Positions 1 through 6,092 of a stretch of DNA of 6,802 bases are shown piece after piece. Both the position numbers and the translations under genes were made by a program. Numbering within the stretch: the first letter of the stretch is position 1; each line of letters starts with the position of its first letter. Source of the DNA: an uncultured Candidatus Saccharibacteria bacterium (GTDB lineage Bacteria; Patescibacteria; Saccharimonadia; Saccharimonadales; UBA6022); the NCBI GenBank assembly GCA_946479115.1, contig CAMLED010000048.1, positions 1 through 6,802 of the forward strand, in the 5' to 3' direction. The notes below the pieces were generated by a model, which saw only the letters and a program-made list of their open reading frames with translations, had not been told where the DNA came from and did not search any database.

Positions 1-15
1 TCAGTTGCATCATCG

Positions 16-50
16 TACTATAAGTATACTATAAAAAATATAGTAATTAA
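16..50 (-). promoter_or_regulatory. AT-rich repeat block at left edge; possible promoter of an off-window gene or weak terminator
   Basis: Three heptamers lie about one helical turn apart: TACTATA at 16-22, TACTATA at 27-33 and its inverse TATAGTA at 39-45. ACTATA (28-33) and TATAGT (39-44) form a perfect but all-weak inverted repeat around five A. On the minus strand TTAATT (50-45), 16 nt and TATACT (28-23) resemble a sigma-70 promoter, and an ATG at 13-11 could begin a gene that leaves the window. The same bases could instead be a weak terminator for the small gene ending at 47. I cannot choose between these readings. Confidence 0.25.
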
Positions 51-265
51 TCCTGGCTAAGGCTCAGTTTATCAGCTTCATTCTGAATATCGGCCGTAAT
101 TGACTCAAGATACGCTGCCAAATCCTCTTCACCAGGACGTTCGCCTAGAACAATATGTTCAGGTTCTGATTGCTCAGCAATAATCTCTTCACGGAGACCA
201 TCCCCTAGTGGGTCGACAGGTGTGAATGAAATTGATCCGATAAGGTGTTTAAAAAAGTGTGACAT
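47..265 (-). CDS. Small acidic hypothetical protein, 72 aa
   Basis: I do not recognise this protein. The frame stays open upstream to a GTG at 316, but a strong promoter covers that stretch: its -10 element is at 306-301 and transcription should begin near 294. The ATG at 265 is therefore the sensible start, giving 72 residues. The first 20 residues are mildly hydrophobic and basic (MSHFFKHLIGSISF). The rest is strongly acidic, rich in Glu and Asp, with the patch ERPGEEDLAAYLES at about 41-54 likely helical. There are no cysteines, no clear membrane segment and no signal peptide. No good Shine-Dalgarno sequence precedes the ATG. The gene follows the C26 hydrolase in the same direction but has its own promoter, so it is probably an independent unit. 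The dedicated promoter and sensible composition argue that it is real; homologues in related genomes would settle it. Confidence 0.6.
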   Translation of the reverse strand: MSHFFKHLIGSISFTPVDPLGDGLREEIIAEQSEPEHIVLGERPGEEDLAAYLESITADIQNEADKLSLSQD

Positions 266-300
266 AAGTACCGTGTTTGTTTTATTTTGGTTATAAATCA

Positions 301-329
301 ATACTAACATAAACACTATAAAATGTCAA
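301..329 (-). promoter_or_regulatory. Sigma-70-type promoter of the 72-aa gene
   Basis: On the minus strand a perfect -35 TTGACA (329-324) is followed by exactly 17 nt and TAGTAT (306-301), four of six matches to TATAAT. Transcription should start near 294, leaving about 29 nt before the ATG at 265. It lies just downstream of the stop codon of the C26 hydrolase (345), in a non-coding gap. It is the clearest promoter in the window. Confidence 0.75.
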
Positions 330-344
330 CCAGTAACGCCTACC

Positions 345-1097
345 CTATTTACCGAATCGTGGCAAAAAACGAGGAAGCTTGGCGCCTCTTGGCAATATTT
401 TTATTGCCTTTGACGGACGTGCTTGGCATTTCTTGATAAATTCACCATAGATTTCTGGAGCCGTATCATCAAGCTCGGCGTGCCACTGAATACCGTAGTG
501 CCCCCTACCAATCATCGCCTCGACGCCACCGTCTTCGGCACGGGCAACTACCTTAAAGCCCGGGGCGAGCCTATCAACAGCTTGGTGATGGATGTGCGTA
601 CCGCTGGGCGAATCGCCGTTATGATAGCCGAGAAAGTCTGCGTCAAAAGTAACCGCATGGACAACAGGCTCCTTAATCGAACCGTGAAAGAGATCACTAT
701 GATAATCCTCTTTAATATCTTGGAAAAGAGATCCGCCGTAATGAACATTCAGCAGCTGCATACCATAGCAGATGCCCAGGATGGGTTTTTCGAATGAATC
801 ACACGCATCAATAAGGAGCTGCTCCCAATCAGTCCGCTCGCGAACTGCCTTTTTAGCCTCATTACGCGGCTCTTGGCCGTAGAGCCGTGAATCGATATCA
901 TGTCCCCCGCTAATAACAATGCCGTCACACAACTTTGCTGCAACCATTGGATCAATGTTCGAATCTAGCTGAATTGGTTGCCCACCCAGTTTACGTACTT
1001 TCTTGGCGTATTCGCGAGTAATATAACTAATCTCAAATCCGTGATACATTTCTCCTGTTGGATCAATGGCTGTTGTGATACCAATAATTGGTTGCAT
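345..1097 (-). CDS. Class I glutamine amidotransferase-like hydrolase, peptidase C26 / gamma-glutamyl-GABA hydrolase (PuuD) type
   Basis: This 250-residue protein has the fold and catalytic triad of the class I glutamine amidotransferase family. The nucleophile elbow GICYGMQ places the catalytic Cys at 110, and YGIQWHAE supplies His206 and Glu208. VISGGHDID (61-69) forms the oxyanion-side glycine loop, and HIHHQAV (168-174) is the family's substrate-side histidine motif. It starts in the usual way, with MQPIIGITT. The length fits stand-alone PuuD-like enzymes, which cleave gamma-glutamyl amide bonds; no synthase domain is attached. The real substrate cannot be read from sequence, and gamma-glutamyl-GABA is only the family name. 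The usual WHPE reads WHAE here. Residues 229-250 add a basic tail with three Leu-Pro-Arg triplets. No signal peptide is visible, so it is probably cytoplasmic. It lies downstream of the ileS terminator with its own promoter. The start is the ATG at 1097, with an AGG at 1113-1111 about 13 nt before it. Confidence 0.88.
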   Translation of the reverse strand: MQPIIGITTAIDPTGEMYHGFEISYITREYAKKVRKLGGQPIQLDSNIDPMVAAKLCDGIVISGGHDIDSRLYGQEPRNEAKKAVRERTDWEQLLIDACDSFEKPILGICYGMQLLNVHYGGSLFQDIKEDYHSDLFHGSIKEPVVHAVTFDADFLGYHNGDSPSGTHIHHQAVDRLAPGFKVVARAEDGGVEAMIGRGHYGIQWHAELDDTAPEIYGEFIKKCQARPSKAIKILPRGAKLPRFLPRFGK

Positions 1098-1114
1098 GCT
1101 GTTTATTTTTCCTG

Positions 1115-1154
1115 CTTATAATCTCGTTATACGCCTACTGACAAGATAAATCAA
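1115..1154 (-). promoter_or_regulatory. Promoter region of the C26 hydrolase gene (two overlapping candidates)
   Basis: Two sigma-70-like pairs overlap on the minus strand. One is TTGATT (1154-1149), 17 nt, TATAAC (1131-1126). The other is TTGTCA (1144-1139), 18 nt, TATAAG (1120-1115). The first would start near 1119 and keep the AGG at 1113-1111 in the mRNA as a weak ribosome site. The second would start near 1108 and give a leader of about 11 nt with no such site. I slightly prefer the first. The position between the ileS terminator and the ATG at 1097 supports a promoter here. Confidence 0.5.
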
Positions 1155-1161
1155 TGCGCTT

Positions 1162-1203
1162 ATACTAAAACACCCGCTCTTTATCGAACGGGTGTTTTAG
1201 TAT
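1162..1203 (-). terminator. Intrinsic terminator of ileS
   Basis: A perfect 15-bp inverted repeat has arms at 1162-1176 and 1189-1203 with core AAAACACCCG / CGGGTGTTTT. Read on the minus strand, three further pairs close inside (U·G, U-A, C-G), leaving a 6-nt loop. On the plus strand the same site would be a C·A mismatch, so the hairpin is best formed in the minus-strand RNA. It starts 9 nt after the ileS stop codon. The U-run lies inside the 3' arm rather than after it. The A-rich and U-rich arms may also let it work in the other direction. Confidence 0.85.
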
Positions 1204-1212
1204 TGGATAGCT

Positions 1213-4071
1213 TTAAGCCTTTTGAAGTGACAGTGTCAGCTCGGCACCTTCAACTTTTACCACGGTATTGTACTCATATGTCTCGTTCGTTGTTGTATCG
1301 GCGAGTGTCTCGGCCATAATAGTTTGCTTATGCTCTTTAATCGCCTGCCCTAACTCGTCATTCTCGGTCACTAGACTGAGAATGATATGATCATCAACGT
1401 TCAAGCCAGCTTGCTTGCGTGCGTTCTGCGCATGGCGAATTACTTCACGCATCAGACCTTCTCGCTTTAATGCTGGTGTTAGTGTGAGGTCAAGTGACAG
1501 CTCTTTACCTACCTTCACTTCTTTGACATTCAACTCTTCAGTTAGGATGTCTTCAAAGTTCACAAATTCACCGAGTTGCGGAATTGTTACGCTAGCGAGC
1601 GGTTGACGCACCTTCATACGTTCCTTGGCGCGAATACTGAGGCCTGCGTTAACGTATTCACGAACCATCTCCATATCCTGAACAACTAATTCGTTCACAT
1701 GTCCGGTCGCTGGCCAGTCTAGTAGGTGTACACTCTCGCCGCCTGTCAGCTTCTGGTATAGCTCTTCAGCAAGGAACGGCGTAAACGGTGCCAAGACATA
1801 ACTTAGCTGCACTAGGACGTAGTGGAGCGTGCGGTACGCATTATTCTTATCTGTATCATCCCCTGATTTCCAGAAACGGCGGCGACTACGACGCACATAC
1901 CAGTTAGAAGCGTCTTCGATAAATGGCAAGATTGGCTTAATCGCGTTTGGAATATCATAGGCATCCATGTGCTTTTCAACCTCAGCCGTTAGCTGATGAA
2001 CACGACTAACCACCCATTGATCGAGTGGGTTTTCAAGACTATCGGTTGGATCTGAAAGATCGCCGTTAAATTCCCAGCCATCAACTTCGGCATACATCGT
2101 AAAGAAATCGTACATATTCCAGACCATTGATAGTTTGCGTGCAACGTCCCCGACTTCTTTATCCTGTAGGGCAAAGTCTTCACCGTTGAGGAGTGGGCTT
2201 TGTAATAGCAAGAAACGAAGACTATCGGCAGAATATTGATCCATGAGTACATTTGGATCGGTGTAGTTACCATAGCTCTTGCTCATCTTACGACCATCAT
2301 TACCCGCCACGTTACCCGTCACGATAACGTTCTTGAATGAGTTTTCACCGAATAGCGCAACGCTCATTGAATGCATGTAGTAGAACCAGGCACGAACCTG
2401 ACCAATGTATTCTACGATGAAATCACCTGGGAAATTTTGCTCAAACTTTTGCTTGTTTTCAAACGGATAATGGAATTGCGCAAATGGCATGCTACCAGCT
2501 TCAAACCAGCTGTCCATCACTTTATCGATACGCTCGTATGTCACGCCGTCAATCTCAAATGTAATGTCATCCACCCATGGGCGGTGATAATCATCCAGCT
2601 CAACACCACTGAGTTCTTTTAGTTCGGCGTAGCTGCCAACAACTTTAACATGTGTTTCACCGTCTTTATCGACACCTTTCCAAACAGGCATAGCCGTTGC
2701 CCAGAAACGATCACGTGACAAATTCCAGTCCGGTGCTTGCTCGATCGTTTTAGCAAAACGACCATTTTTAACATGTGCTGGGAACCAGTTGACGTTGCCG
2801 TTCTTCTCAAGCATCGTCTCGCGCTGTTCATCAATATCCATAAACCAACTTGGGTGCGCGCGGTACATTAATTTTGTGCCACAGCGGTGACAGTGTGGAT
2901 AGCTGTGACGGATATAATCAATTTTCCAAACGATACCTTGTTCATGTAACGTCTTAGCAATCGTCTTATTAATATCCCAAACGTTTTCACCTTTCCAGTC
3001 ACTCTCTGTAAAATGACCGTTCTCGTCAATTGTATGAACAACTGGGATTTTCTTTTCACGAGCCAATGCAAAGTCCTCTTCACCATAGGCAGGTGCGATA
3101 TGAACGATACCAGAACCATCTTCAACACTGACATAGTCAGCATGCCAGATCTTATGCGCATTCTCGCCACGATCAACACCGAGAAGTGGCTCGTATGATT
3201 TGCCGACAAGTTCTTTGCCTTTTAGGGTGCGAACAACTTTATAGCTCAACACTTGGTGCTTATCATCGGTTAACACCTTTTCGGCCAGCTCTTTGGCGAG
3301 GATTAAGTGTTCACCGTTCAGCTCAACTTCGACGTACTCGACATCCTTGTTGACAGCGATAGCCGTATTGGCAGGCAATGTCCAAGGTGTTGTCGTCCAA
3401 GCTAGCAAGCTAACATCTTCATCGACAAGTTTGAATTTTGTATAGACAGATGGGTCAGTCACATCTTGGTAAGCACCGGCATCCATCGTTACCTCGGCCT
3501 TTGAGAGCGGTGTAGCGTCAAGTGTACAGTACATAAGTACCTTTTCGCCTTCGTAGATTTTGCCTTTTTCATACAGTGTTTTAAATGCCCACCATACCGA
3601 TTCCATGTATTCTTTGTCCATGGTTTTATAGGCACCCTTAAAGTCTACCCAGCGGCCAATGCGATCAATTGTATCTTCCCATAGACTACTGGTCTGAACC
3701 ATGTTCTCACGGCAGGCGATAATGTACTTCTCGATACCGTAATCTAGTACTTCTTCGCGTGAATTAATACCAAGTTTCTTCTCGGTGTAGCGTTCAGCCG
3801 GCAGTCCATGACAATCCCAACCCCAAACACGCTCGACATGTTTGCCCTTCATCGTTTGATAACGAGGTACAACGTCTTTTACGATCGAACTAAGCAATGT
3901 TCCGTGGTGTGGCACACCAGAAATAAACGGAGGGCCGTCGTAGAATACATATGAATTATCTTTCGGTCGCATGTCGACCGACTTTTCAAATGTCTTGTTC
4001 TTCTTCCACTGCGCAACGAGGTCTTTTTCGTACTCAAGTGCTCGGCGGCGGGTATTGGCTTTAAATTTCAT
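1213..4071 (-). CDS. ileS: Isoleucyl-tRNA synthetase (type-2-like)
   Basis: This cytoplasmic class I synthetase charges tRNA-Ile with isoleucine using ATP. The 952 residues run in the usual order. The Rossmann start GPPFISGVPHHGTL (46-59) carries the HIGH-equivalent HHGT at 55-58, followed by WGWDCHGLPAE (83-93). The CP1 editing domain shows WTTTPWTLP (225-233) and GSGIVHIAPAYGEEDF (319-334), with the conserved editing Asp at 333. A CxxC pair, Cys394 and Cys397, lies in HCHRC. Next come DSWFEAGSMPF (520-530) and the KMSKS loop DGRKMSKSYGN (592-602). A helical anticodon-binding domain and a C-terminal region complete it. The GPPF-xxGxPH style resembles the eukaryote-like type-2 IleRS, but 952 aa is short for that group. 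The start is the ATG at 4071, with GAAAGGAA at 4084-4077 five nt upstream. A longer reading from GTG 4110 would run through the T-box fold and is rejected. The fourth HIGH residue is Thr, which is unusual. Uncharged tRNA-Ile probably controls expression through the leader. Confidence 0.97.
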   Translation of the reverse strand: MKFKANTRRRALEYEKDLVAQWKKNKTFEKSVDMRPKDNSYVFYDGPPFISGVPHHGTLLSSIVKDVVPRYQTMKGKHVERVWGWDCHGLPAERYTEKKLGINSREEVLDYGIEKYIIACRENMVQTSSLWEDTIDRIGRWVDFKGAYKTMDKEYMESVWWAFKTLYEKGKIYEGEKVLMYCTLDATPLSKAEVTMDAGAYQDVTDPSVYTKFKLVDEDVSLLAWTTTPWTLPANTAIAVNKDVEYVEVELNGEHLILAKELAEKVLTDDKHQVLSYKVVRTLKGKELVGKSYEPLLGVDRGENAHKIWHADYVSVEDGSGIVHIAPAYGEEDFALAREKKIPVVHTIDENGHFTESDWKGENVWDINKTIAKTLHEQGIVWKIDYIRHSYPHCHRCGTKLMYRAHPSWFMDIDEQRETMLEKNGNVNWFPAHVKNGRFAKTIEQAPDWNLSRDRFWATAMPVWKGVDKDGETHVKVVGSYAELKELSGVELDDYHRPWVDDITFEIDGVTYERIDKVMDSWFEAGSMPFAQFHYPFENKQKFEQNFPGDFIVEYIGQVRAWFYYMHSMSVALFGENSFKNVIVTGNVAGNDGRKMSKSYGNYTDPNVLMDQYSADSLRFLLLQSPLLNGEDFALQDKEVGDVARKLSMVWNMYDFFTMYAEVDGWEFNGDLSDPTDSLENPLDQWVVSRVHQLTAEVEKHMDAYDIPNAIKPILPFIEDASNWYVRRSRRRFWKSGDDTDKNNAYRTLHYVLVQLSYVLAPFTPFLAEELYQKLTGGESVHLLDWPATGHVNELVVQDMEMVREYVNAGLSIRAKERMKVRQPLASVTIPQLGEFVNFEDILTEELNVKEVKVGKELSLDLTLTPALKREGLMREVIRHAQNARKQAGLNVDDHIILSLVTENDELGQAIKEHKQTIMAETLADTTTNETYEYNTVVKVEGAELTLSLQKA

Positions 4072-4076
4072 TTTTA

Positions 4077-4084
4077 TTCCTTTC
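4077..4084 (-). promoter_or_regulatory. ileS ribosome binding site
   Basis: GAAAGGAA ends five nt before the ATG at 4071 and fixes the ileS start. Its GGAAU part (4080-4076) is exactly complementary to AUUCC (4116-4112), which spans the 3' strands of the T-box fold. The site could therefore be hidden when that fold is open. Confidence 0.75.
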
Positions 4085-4116
4085 AAAAACAAAAATCCCT
4101 GTTTAGTCACTGGAAT
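4085..4116 (-). terminator. Possible T-box-controlled attenuator with U-tract
   Basis: AUUCC (4116-4112) can pair with GGGAU (4099-4095), extendable by two G·U pairs to seven, followed by UUUUGUUUUU (4094-4085). The U-tract is typical of an intrinsic terminator. This pairing excludes helix A1 of the antiterminator fold, as a T-box switch requires. The stem is short and holds three G·U pairs, so termination may be weak. Sequestration of the ribosome binding site is the alternative mechanism. Confidence 0.45.
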
Positions 4117-4143
4117 CCGATTGCTCGGACGGTACCATCCAGT
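4109..4143 (-). promoter_or_regulatory. T-box antiterminator / antisequestrator element
   Basis: Helix A1 pairs ACUGGA (4143-4138) with UCCAGU (4114-4109). The seven-base bulge UGGUACC (4137-4131) follows. Helix A2 pairs GUCCGA (4130-4125) with UCGGAU (4120-4115), with one G·U, and is capped by a GCAA tetraloop of the GNRA type (4124-4121). This matches the known T-box architecture: two helices and a 7-nt bulge whose UGGN pairs with the NCCA end of uncharged tRNA. The fold is perfect apart from the single wobble, so chance is unlikely. Confidence 0.9.
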
Positions 4144-4289
4144 TTCTAAAAAGAGATTCTTCTTAGCGCTTAGTTGTTCGCTTTGACGCAGCGTGCGCGT
4201 TGAGTTCTACTCGGCCGAAGCTTTTCTTCTCAAAACTTTACGGCTGATAACCGCTCATCTGCAACTGCAGAACGTTTCTATGGGCTATT

Positions 4290-5057
4290 TTACACTCTTT
4301 TGGGCGGCAATGGAAGGAACTTGCTCGTTCGCTTCTGATAATCAGCCCAGCCACGACGACCAATGAAACGCTGTTCAGTAAGTGGCACGCCAGAAACAAA
4401 AAGAAGTAAATACGTGATCGTCAAAGGCGCTATGATCGTTACCCATCCAAATGGTACCGCAAGAGATATTACCCAAATACCCCACCATTGCACTGCTTCG
4501 CCAAAATAATTAGGATGGCGAGTATATCGCCAAAGTCCGGATATCATAAGCACACCCTTCTTTTGTGGGTCTGCCAGATGACGCTTTAGCTGCAGATCAC
4601 CAATAGTTTCAAACAAAAATCCGACTACCCATATTAACGCACCGACATATACCAACCCATTCAATGCAGAAATATCAGACGTATTAATCACTATAACCGA
4701 AAGGGACACAACGACCGCTAGCAATGCCTGCACCAAAAAAACACGTAAATAAGCGTTCAGAGCCGGACGGCTCGCCCATTTTGCACGCATAGCCGTATAA
4801 CGAGGATCTTCTTGTTTCGACACTCTAATGCGCCGAAAAATGTAGTGCGCCAACCGTAGCCCCCAAATACAGACAAGTCCAGTTGTCATCAGTTGCAGTG
4901 CACCCCGACTACCATACATAAAGCTGCCGATAGCAATCACAATAAATGCCCCACCCCAGGCGATATCAATAATATCAAGACGACCAAGCCTCCATGCGAT
5001 TGCGAACACGCAGGTAATATAGCCAAGAAGAGTTGCCGCCAGGATCGTTAGTTCCAT
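4290..5057 (-). CDS. DUF1295-family integral membrane protein (steroid 5-alpha-reductase / isoprenylcysteine methyltransferase-like)
   Basis: This 255-residue protein is mostly hydrophobic, with about six membrane segments near 3-20, 32-48, 54-72, 104-125, 134-152 and 188-222. The family signature GLWRYTRHPNYFGE (174-187) sits before the last pair of helices. Other family-style residues are EDPRY (83-87), FETIGDLQ (149-156) and SGVPLTEQR (222-230). Relatives include NAD(P)H-dependent lipid and steroid reductases and SAM-dependent methyltransferases, so a membrane lipid or isoprenoid substrate is likely. The exact reaction cannot be read from sequence. The stop codon of the upstream DUF2177 gene touches this start (TAAATG), and no ribosome site precedes it, so translation probably depends on the upstream gene. 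It is the last gene before the ileS T-box leader. The C-terminal tail (FLPLPPKRV) is basic and probably cytosolic. Confidence 0.88.
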   Translation of the reverse strand: MELTILAATLLGYITCVFAIAWRLGRLDIIDIAWGGAFIVIAIGSFMYGSRGALQLMTTGLVCIWGLRLAHYIFRRIRVSKQEDPRYTAMRAKWASRPALNAYLRVFLVQALLAVVVSLSVIVINTSDISALNGLVYVGALIWVVGFLFETIGDLQLKRHLADPQKKGVLMISGLWRYTRHPNYFGEAVQWWGIWVISLAVPFGWVTIIAPLTITYLLLFVSGVPLTEQRFIGRRGWADYQKRTSKFLPLPPKRV

Positions 5058-5459
5058 TTAAAAACCAAACCAGACAGACAGTATGGAGTATGCAGCCAAT
5101 GAGGCAGTGGCTGTTACAAATGTGCCCCATACCATGTCAACGATGACAATTGTGCGTGACCATTTCTTTAAAGTGGCTAAATTCGTTAAATCGTATGTTG
5201 CGTACGCAATCAATCCCAGCATCGCCCCATATCCTGCAGCAACTCCCCAGCTTTGCTGCTCTAGTGCTGGATGGACCGCAAAAACAATCATGCCAAAGAC
5301 GTACAGTACATAAAATAACACTGCAGCTGTAAGGTTAGGCACTTTTAATAATAGATCGCCAAGCTTAGCTTTATAAAAGCGGCTCATCAATTTGAGCCAC
5401 ACCACATCAATAAGCGCAAAAACGCTGGCTGTTATAACGAATATCTCAATATATTGCAT
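5058..5459 (-). CDS. DUF2177-family membrane protein
   Basis: This 133-residue protein has four membrane segments, near 3-22, 43-64, 74-90 and 104-128. It carries the DUF2177 pattern: IDVVWL at the end of helix 1 (17-22), FYKAKLGDLL (28-37), AYATYDLTNLATLKKW (85-100) and DMVWGT (108-113). Function is unknown for the family. The conserved Asp, Trp and Tyr residues near the membrane edges could form a binding site, but this is inference. The start is the ATG at 5459, because GAGGA at 5473-5469 lies nine nt ahead. A TTG at 5468 in the same frame would abut that site and is rejected. It begins 15 nt after the VKOR stop and ends directly against the DUF1295 ATG. DUF2177 and DUF1295 being coupled suggests a shared membrane task. 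Confidence 0.85.
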   Translation of the reverse strand: MQYIEIFVITASVFALIDVVWLKLMSRFYKAKLGDLLLKVPNLTAAVLFYVLYVFGMIVFAVHPALEQQSWGVAAGYGAMLGLIAYATYDLTNLATLKKWSRTIVIVDMVWGTFVTATASLAAYSILSVWFGF

Positions 5460-5474
5460 GATAAACAATCCTCA

Positions 5475-6092
5475 TTAGAGGAATAGGCTTTGGCCAAACT
5501 GCATAAATACAAGGGCTATCATAACCACTAGCCACGTAGCGACTATCAACTTGTGATACCCACTTTTCATGAATGTCTGAATACGTTTATTAGTCTGCTT
5601 TGAAAAACCAAACTTATTTTCCTGCAAATTATACGATGTGAGTGCCGCCAGCAGTAAGGTTGTACTAAATGTTACGATTAAGCACCATGGACATAGCACT
5701 TCGATGTCATACAAGCTATTAAAGAATAGCCAGTACGCAAAGATCGCACCTAATAGATACCAGACTTGTGCTTTGAGCCAGAACCAACGCGGCAATGTAG
5801 CTTTTACTAATCCTAGCGTCGCCACAACGATCACAATTGGAAATGCCATTAGGCCGATAAACATATTTGGAAAGCCAAATACACTTGCCTGCCATGTCTG
5901 CATAACAGTTGAACAATTAAGTACCAGGTTAATCGTACAGCTCAGAACAGCATCAGGGTTCTTAATCAAGTGAAATTCTTCTACGGCCAACGTGAAACTT
6001 GCGATCAAGCCAGTGATACCGAACATGAGCATTGTAACAAAAAGGCTTCTGTATGACTGTGAAGATGAAAATATTTCTTTAATTTTAAACAT
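5475..6092 (-). CDS. Vitamin K epoxide reductase (VKOR) family disulfide oxidoreductase
   Basis: Bacterial VKOR proteins take the role of DsbB. They reoxidise a DsbA-like thiol oxidase outside the membrane and pass electrons to a quinone. All four expected cysteines are present in 205 residues. The loop pair is Cys52 and Cys60 (SCTINLVLNC), and the quinone-side pair is Cys134 and Cys137 (LCPWC). FGFPNMFIGL (72-81) is the family motif after the loop. Membrane segments lie near 17-36, 75-97, 107-125, 134-153 and 181-199, giving the usual four-helix core plus one extra at the C-terminus. No thioredoxin domain is fused. The start lies inside the end of the preceding thioredoxin-like gene (ATGTTTAA, 8-nt overlap), so translation is probably coupled. 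No DsbA partner lies in the window. If the host makes no quinone, as is common in CPR bacteria, it must take one from elsewhere. Confidence 0.93.
   Translation of the reverse strand: MFKIKEIFSSSQSYRSLFVTMLMFGITGLIASFTLAVEEFHLIKNPDAVLSCTINLVLNCSTVMQTWQASVFGFPNMFIGLMAFPIVIVVATLGLVKATLPRWFWLKAQVWYLLGAIFAYWLFFNSLYDIEVLCPWCLIVTFSTTLLLAALTSYNLQENKFGFSKQTNKRIQTFMKSGYHKLIVATWLVVMIALVFMQFGQSLFL

Larger units (their letters stand above)
4085..4280 (-). ncRNA. T-box riboswitch leader of ileS
   Basis: The 218-nt gap before ileS holds a T-box leader, an RNA that senses uncharged tRNA. The core T-box bases UGGUACC are at 4137-4131, inside an antiterminator-type fold (separate entry). Just before it CUAAGAAGA (4166-4158) pairs with UCUUUUUAG (4154-4146) around an AUC triloop. 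This 9-bp hairpin, with one G·U, sits where stem III belongs. The bulge UGGU pairs with an ACCA tRNA end, which fits tRNA-Ile with discriminator A. The 5' half (about 4280-4170) must hold stem I and the specifier. I can see small hairpins (UCUGC-AGUU-GCAGA near 4270; CGG/CCG around UUAUCAG at 4253-4241, with an AUC Ile codon at 4248-4246), but I cannot fold a standard stem I with confidence. It may be short or divergent. The 5' boundary is a guess; a weak TAAAAT at 4292-4287 could be its -10. Confidence 0.85.

Noticed and set aside
28..44. NrdR box, because ACTATA/TATAGT resembles half of the known palindrome
   Set aside because: The repeat is 17 bp around five A, lacks the outer ACA/TGT bases and has no second box at the usual spacing.
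266..316. N-terminal extension of the small acidic protein to GTG 316 or ATG 310
   Set aside because: These codons lie within or before the -10 element at 306-301, upstream of the expected transcription start.
423..797. Plus-strand open frame of 124 codons inside the C26 hydrolase gene
   Set aside because: It lies antisense to a gene with a full catalytic triad. Its translation has no recognisable motif, and no promoter or ribosome site supports it.
2868..3209. Minus-strand open frame of 113 codons inside ileS
   Set aside because: It is a second frame of the ileS coding sequence. The ileS frame carries conserved motifs on both sides without a break.
4072..4110. N-terminal extension of IleRS from GTG 4110
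   Set aside because: It would translate through the 3' part of the T-box fold and the U-tract. The ATG at 4071 has a well-placed GAAAGGAA.
4287..4315. Promoter for the ileS leader (TTCCAT, 17 nt, TAAAAT)
   Set aside because: The -35 matches only two of six bases. The -10 at 4292-4287 is possible but unsupported, so it is only mentioned in the T-box entry.
5638..5973. Plus-strand open frame of 111 codons opposite the VKOR gene
   Set aside because: It is antisense to a clear VKOR frame with all four cysteines, and its translation resembles no known protein.
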